A program made the translations under genes and the position numbers. From Chloroflexota bacterium (lineage in GTDB: Bacteria > Chloroflexota > Anaerolineae > Anaerolineales > UBA4823), in contig JAKOUW010000016.1 in NCBI GenBank assembly GCA_029782365.1, positions 1-64,000 of the forward strand: DNA of 64,000 bases, in the 5' to 3' direction. The notes below the pieces were generated by a model that was not told where the DNA came from, ran no database searches, and saw nothing but the letters and a program-made list of their open reading frames with translations. Shown here one piece after another: positions 60,264-64,000 of the stretch. Within the stretch, counting starts at the first letter, position 1, and each line of letters opens with the position of its first letter.

Positions 60264-61229
60264 TTGAGACGATTTACGTTGAATACGCATCGTTTGACAA
60301 TCATGCTGGCATTAATTCCATTAATGGCCTTGACTTTAATGGCTTGTGTGCCGCTTCTGCGGGACCTACCTATCCCAACGTATTCCCCTGCGCCTTTGTT
60401 CACGCCTGCGCCGTCGTTTGATACCAATCATGATGCTGCGTATGCAGCCGCTCAATCGACACTGGTTGCCGGCCAGAACCAGATCGCAAATCTCGCTCAT
60501 CAGGCTACTATGGTCAGCCTGGATATGGAACAGGCAGTACATGCCGCCGCTCAGACCACATCGGATTATAACCAGCGCCGGTTATTGGAGCTGTCCATCC
60601 AGGGCACCGAAGTCAGCCAGAACGTGGCTCAAGCGGAAGCCACGCAGAGGTTCTTTGCAGACCAAACCCAGGCGATCTGGGATGCAACCGCCAGCGCTCA
60701 GAGCAAGGCTGCGACGGCAACTTATGATGCCTACAACCTGCTTGTCACGCAGACCGCCCAGTCCCAGGCCCTGCTGGATGTCCAGTCCACACAGGTGGCC
60801 CAGTCGAGTGCAGACCAACGGGTCTATGAATTAACAGCCACCCCTTGGGCAGCAGCCCAGGCGAAGATTGTGCAAAATCAAAATGAATCTGCACGCCAAT
60901 CCTGGTGGGAAGATTTTATTCTCAACCCGCTCAAACTGATTTTGTTCACCATGATCATTCTGCTGATCATCGCAGGTGGGGTGATCGCCTACTGGCGCTT
61001 GATGCCTTTGCTAGAACTGCGTATGCGCACCCTGGCGCTCACCAATGACAATCCCGTGGTTCTATTAGATGCAACCAGCACAAACTCAACCCCTCATCCC
61101 GCTCAGTATCAACTACCAGGCGAGATAAATCCCTTGGTGGAAATCGTCGGCCCAACAGAACCATCCATCATCAACTGGGTCACAGAAGCCGAGCAGAAAT
61201 TACGCTCTATTGGAAGCACACCACCATGA
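60264..61229 (+). CDS. Lipoprotein with coiled coil and membrane segment
   Basis: 321 residues, TTG start at 60264 giving a basic N-terminus and lipobox LTLMAC; an ATG at 60303 would lose the basic residues. The middle (about 55-200) is Ala/Gln/Thr-rich and helical (QATMVSLDMEQAVHAAAQTT), a membrane segment follows near 225-245 (LKLILFTMIILLIIAGGVIA), then a short cytoplasmic tail. No family recognised. Its stop overlaps the next start (ATGA). Confidence 0.65.
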   Translation: MRRFTLNTHRLTIMLALIPLMALTLMACVPLLRDLPIPTYSPAPLFTPAPSFDTNHDAAYAAAQSTLVAGQNQIANLAHQATMVSLDMEQAVHAAAQTTSDYNQRRLLELSIQGTEVSQNVAQAEATQRFFADQTQAIWDATASAQSKAATATYDAYNLLVTQTAQSQALLDVQSTQVAQSSADQRVYELTATPWAAAQAKIVQNQNESARQSWWEDFILNPLKLILFTMIILLIIAGGVIAYWRLMPLLELRMRTLALTNDNPVVLLDATSTNSTPHPAQYQLPGEINPLVEIVGPTEPSIINWVTEAEQKLRSIGSTPP

Positions 61230-61528
61230 GCGCCCACCGTTACCTTCCAGCCGCCCATAATGTTGCCCTGGCTATTCCCGGCATCCTGGCCGAACTCGGC
61301 TTGAAACCATTCATCAGCCGTTTTGTTCTGACCGAAACCAAACAGGGCCATGCCTGGCTGTTTGTTGTCCTGGAGGTCGGCCAACTAGGGCACCCCGAAG
61401 ATTATTCGGCTCCCCACGTATTGGATTACCTTTCTACAGCTCTAAAGGGGTTACCCGTTGTGATCAGCAACTCCTACGGAATGCGGTATGCCGTGTTGCT
61501 CGCATCGCCGGAATGGTTCCACCGGTAG
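61226..61528 (+). CDS. Small protein of unknown function
   Basis: 100 residues, translationally coupled to the lipoprotein gene. Contains FVLTETKQGHAWLFVVLEVG and a C-terminal VVISNSYGMRYAVLLASPEW. No membrane segment or known motif. Probably works with the lipoprotein. Confidence 0.6.
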   Translation: MSAHRYLPAAHNVALAIPGILAELGLKPFISRFVLTETKQGHAWLFVVLEVGQLGHPEDYSAPHVLDYLSTALKGLPVVISNSYGMRYAVLLASPEWFHR

Positions 61529-61739
61529 CCCACCGATTGCCCTTTTCACACCGCATCTTCGCTACCGGCGGATCATCAAACGGTGATGAGGCTTTGGCAG
61601 AAGAAAAGGCCAGCGCGCACGGCAACCCAAAGCGCTGGCACAATTGACATCAGCTTTTGCGGTACATCCAACAAAATATAGCTACCATCGACTTTCGGAG
61701 AAGTTGCAAATAATTAATGAATAAAGAAAGGATCCTGGG

Positions 61740-61941
61740 ATGAACAAAGATATTTTCGAAGTCAAGTGGAAAGAAATGCGCGGTCAGCTTAAGAGGGGGT
61801 GGGGCAAGCTCACCAACGACGAACTGAACAAGCTGGCGGCAGTGCCCACCAAATCGTCGGCCTGCTGCAGCAAAATATGGCTACACCGGTGATTAAGCAG
61901 AAGCGGAATTCAACCGGCACATCAACGAAACCAAGGTTTAG
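61740..61941 (+). pseudogene. Broken CsbD-family gene
   Basis: ATG at 61740 with an AAAGGA site gives MNKDIFEVKWKEMRGQLKRG, the CsbD start. The frame then breaks near 61845 (the expected QIVGLLQQ continues in another frame), again at CAGCAAAATATGG (one A short of LQQKYGYT), and at a TAA where CsbD has glutamine before AEAEFNRHI. Ends TAG at 61941. Either a decayed gene or sequence errors. Confidence 0.75.
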
Positions 61942-62004
61942 GCAAAGACAGTTAAAGCGTGAATTGAAATTGAGCTACGCAGGCGCCGTCTTGTAACTCA
62001 ATAA

Positions 62005-63303
62005 GTGAAAATCGACTGCGAGAATTGTGTGAAAATCCATCCAGTTTTGCAACCCTATGAATGGACATTCCGGCGCATAGCTTGGGCGACCATCGTCCTT
62101 GCTTTCGTTGCCCTGAGCTTTTGGCTACTTTATCGTTTTTACCAGGTCTTTTTCATTTTATTTGTTGCGATTGTGCTAGGCACGGTCCTTCGTCCAGTTG
62201 TAAACTGGCTGCACTTGCGCGGCCTCCCACGCGTCGTGGGGATATTGCTTATCTACCTCGCCTTGCTGATTCTGCTGATTAGTTTTGTGCTGGTGTTATT
62301 CCCACTGCTTGCCGATGAGGGAATCACGATAAGCGCCGCTGTACCTGGTTATTACCAGGGCCTGCGCAATTGGGTGGCGCAGGATGCCAATCAATTGATC
62401 ACCCGTTTAGGCGAGTTCTTGCCTGCGGTACTGCCGGGATTCACCCCGGTCCAACAAACCGGAACCCAGGTGCTGGCTTCTGCCGGACAGGCGTTGGGTT
62501 ACCTGGCGTTGGCGGCTCAAGCCGTCTTTATGGCTCTAGTCATTCTGATCTTAGCTTTCCATTGGACGCTGGATGGGCCGCGCATCATCCAGCTCCTGTT
62601 GCCGCTGATTCCAAAGGAACAGCGCCAAAATATTGGAGAACTGATTGCGGCTATGGAAAGAAAAGTTGTTTTTTATGTTGCAGGGCAGGGTGTTTTGTGC
62701 CTGACGATTGGCCTGATGGCACTGCTGGGCTATCTTCTGATCGGCTTGCCCAACGCCCTGGTGCTGGCGTTGATCGCCGGAGTGCTGGAGGCCGTGCCAA
62801 TGATTGGCCCGCTGTTAGGCGCGATTCCTGCGGCGGCCATTGCCCTATCCATCTCACCTGCCAAATTGGTCTGGGTGATCGTCGCTACACTGGTGATCCA
62901 GCAGTTGGAAAACAGCCTGCTGGTGCCGCGCGTGATGCACAAAGCTGTGGGAGTCAATCCGTTTGTTTCTCTTCTAGCGATTTTCGCCTTCAGTTCTTTG
63001 TTCGGCATTGCCGGCGCCCTGATGGCGATTCCCATGGCTGCCATTTTGCAGATCTTACTCGACCGTTTTGTCTTTCATCCTATGGCATTGGAACCGGAGG
63101 TCTCGGGCGGGCGTGATCTTGCCAGCCGGCTGCGCTATGAGGCCCAGGAATTGGCTCAAGACCTGCGCAAGCAGGCACGGCTCACAAAATGGGGCTCGGA
63201 TCGCAAGGTCAAACAAATTGACAAGATGATGGATGAAATTGAGACCATTGCAAACGATCTAGATTCTCTGCTGGCCCAGGTTACCCCTCCAGGTGCGCCA
63301 TGA
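62005..63303 (+). CDS. AI-2E family transporter, copy 1
   Basis: 432 residues, GTG start at 62005. Seven to eight membrane segments; family motifs LVALIAGVLEAVPMIGPLLG (here LALIAGVLEAVPMIGPLLGA) and QQLENSLLVPRVMHKAVGVN are strong. The cytoplasmic C-terminus has a charged helical tail (about 370-425). Family members include sodium/proton antiporters and TqsA; the substrate is not predictable. Ends in ATGA overlap with the next gene. Confidence 0.88.
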   Translation: MKIDCENCVKIHPVLQPYEWTFRRIAWATIVLAFVALSFWLLYRFYQVFFILFVAIVLGTVLRPVVNWLHLRGLPRVVGILLIYLALLILLISFVLVLFPLLADEGITISAAVPGYYQGLRNWVAQDANQLITRLGEFLPAVLPGFTPVQQTGTQVLASAGQALGYLALAAQAVFMALVILILAFHWTLDGPRIIQLLLPLIPKEQRQNIGELIAAMERKVVFYVAGQGVLCLTIGLMALLGYLLIGLPNALVLALIAGVLEAVPMIGPLLGAIPAAAIALSISPAKLVWVIVATLVIQQLENSLLVPRVMHKAVGVNPFVSLLAIFAFSSLFGIAGALMAIPMAAILQILLDRFVFHPMALEPEVSGGRDLASRLRYEAQELAQDLRKQARLTKWGSDRKVKQIDKMMDEIETIANDLDSLLAQVTPPGAP

Positions 63304-64000
63304 CAAAACAATTGCTGAGATTCGGTACGGCGGTGATGAGCACACTGCTGGCGATGGTGGTGCTGTGGCAGTTCCGGATTGTGCTCATCTACGTCCTGCT
63401 CTCGCTGATGCTGGCTGCCGCGCTACGCCCATTTGCACAACGCCTGACTGGGCAAGGCTGGCAGATGCGCATCGCCTGGATACTATTTTACCTGACGGTG
63501 CTTGGCAGTTCGGTTTTCTTGCTTTTCCTGAACGGCGAGCGCGCCGTGCATGAGATTCAACAATTGGCCGCCGCCCTGTCAACCCAGAATAAGTGGATTC
63601 TGCCAGGTTGGTTGGAGGGCAGCACCTTTCAGGTATTACTGATTGAACGACTGCCGACGCCGAGTCAGCTCTTTGAAGCCGTGACCGGTGAGCAGGGTCA
63701 ATTTGTACTGCCAGTCCTGTTCGACTTCACTCAGGGGATTGGCGGTGTCTTCAGCGGTGTATTTATTATTTTTTTCTTGAGCATTTATTGGAGCCTCAAC
63801 CAAGCTCATTTTGAACGGTTGTGGCTTTCACTGCTATCATCCGATCAACGTAAACAGGCGCGTGGGATCTGGCGAACGGTTGAGCCTGACATCGGCGCTT
63901 ACATTCGGGGCGAAATAATTTACAGCCTGCTGGCCGGACTGCTGCTAGGGTTAGGCTACTGGCTGCTCGGCTCCCCCTATCCGGCGTTCCTGGCGTTGGC
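63300..64000 (+). CDS. AI-2E family transporter, copy 2, cut by the window edge
   Basis: Open for at least 233 codons from the ATG at 63300 to the window end. Same family as the gene before it: membrane segments VLIYVLLSLMLAAALRPFAQ and RIAWILFYLTVLGSSVFLLF, then FIIFFLSIYWSLNQAHFERL, GAYIRGEIIYSLLAGLLLGL. Translationally coupled to copy 1, so the pair may form a two-subunit permease. C-terminus not seen. Confidence 0.85.
   Translation, partial: MTKQLLRFGTAVMSTLLAMVVLWQFRIVLIYVLLSLMLAAALRPFAQRLTGQGWQMRIAWILFYLTVLGSSVFLLFLNGERAVHEIQQLAAALSTQNKWILPGWLEGSTFQVLLIERLPTPSQLFEAVTGEQGQFVLPVLFDFTQGIGGVFSGVFIIFFLSIYWSLNQAHFERLWLSLLSSDQRKQARGIWRTVEPDIGAYIRGEIIYSLLAGLLLGLGYWLLGSPYPAFLAL

Noticed and set aside
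1..64000. tRNA, rRNA, CRISPR arrays, complete insertion sequences or integrases
   Set aside because: None could be recognised by reading; in particular no recombinase accompanies the proposed insertions after comM.

Overview
This 64-kb window looks like a chromosomal segment of an anaerobic or facultatively anaerobic member of the Anaerolineae (Chloroflexota). That placement is inferred from gene content: SpvB/RHS-type surface proteins with Thr/Pro-rich linkers, secreted proteins ending in a short hydrophobic VP or MP tail, an Nramp transporter fused to DtxR/FeoA-like domains, DUF4097/DUF2089 stress clusters and a DmsABC-type operon. I saw no rRNA, tRNA, CRISPR array or complete insertion sequence. 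GC is high at the left end (about 60 percent or more) and falls to roughly 40-50 percent in parts of the last 7 kb.

Left part (1-23.9 kb): a truncated SpvB/RHS-like secreted protein on the minus strand, with a promoter whose spacer contains a run of 13 A; a MOSC protein; the conserved trio of circularly permuted ATP-grasp, alpha-E protein and transglutaminase; an ECF sigma factor, zinc-finger anti-sigma factor and ABC exporter operon; three genes for secreted or cysteine-rich proteins, including a 1213-residue metzincin-type protease; a histidine phosphatase; the DtxR-FeoA-FeoA-Nramp fusion; a DEAD-box helicase with a long leader; a hydrolase; a diacylglycerol glycosyltransferase-like gene; and an internally duplicated protein of unknown function.

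Middle part (24-38 kb): a five-gene operon led by a DUF2089 regulator in which every protein carries the same 25-residue helical motif, suggesting a LiaX/YvlB-like envelope-stress module. Next comes a TetR-controlled efflux operon (TetR, ABC-2 permease, HlyD, two ATPases) with a perfect 18-bp operator, then small membrane proteins, a pterin carbinolamine dehydratase, an aldo/keto reductase and an intact comM/yifB gene.

Molybdenum part (38.4-56.7 kb): a minus-strand ECF transporter operon (NTPase, fused double ATPase, S component, SUOX-fold lipoprotein, T component) sits behind what I read as a molybdenum cofactor (Moco) riboswitch. Upstream of it is a nine-gene operon for a Tat-exported DmsABC-type molybdoenzyme: dmsA, dmsB, dmsC, torD-like, polyferredoxin, radical SAM, tatA, tatC and tatB. 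Upstream again is a two-component operon with a second DmsC-like membrane protein translationally coupled between the histidine kinase and the NarL-type regulator. I propose this as a quinone-pool sensing module controlling the molybdoenzyme. A matching near-palindrome lies upstream of dmsA and upstream of a neighbouring lipoprotein gene.

Right part (56.9-64 kb): two decayed copies of the comM 3' region (about 96 percent identical, and much more degraded) bracket an AT-rich PAS-PAS-GGDEF gene. The 18.7 kb between intact comM and the first copy, and the 2.2 kb between the two copies, look like successive insertions downstream of comM. The window closes with small stress-type membrane proteins, a lipoprotein, a broken CsbD gene and two coupled AI-2E-family permeases, the last cut by the window edge.
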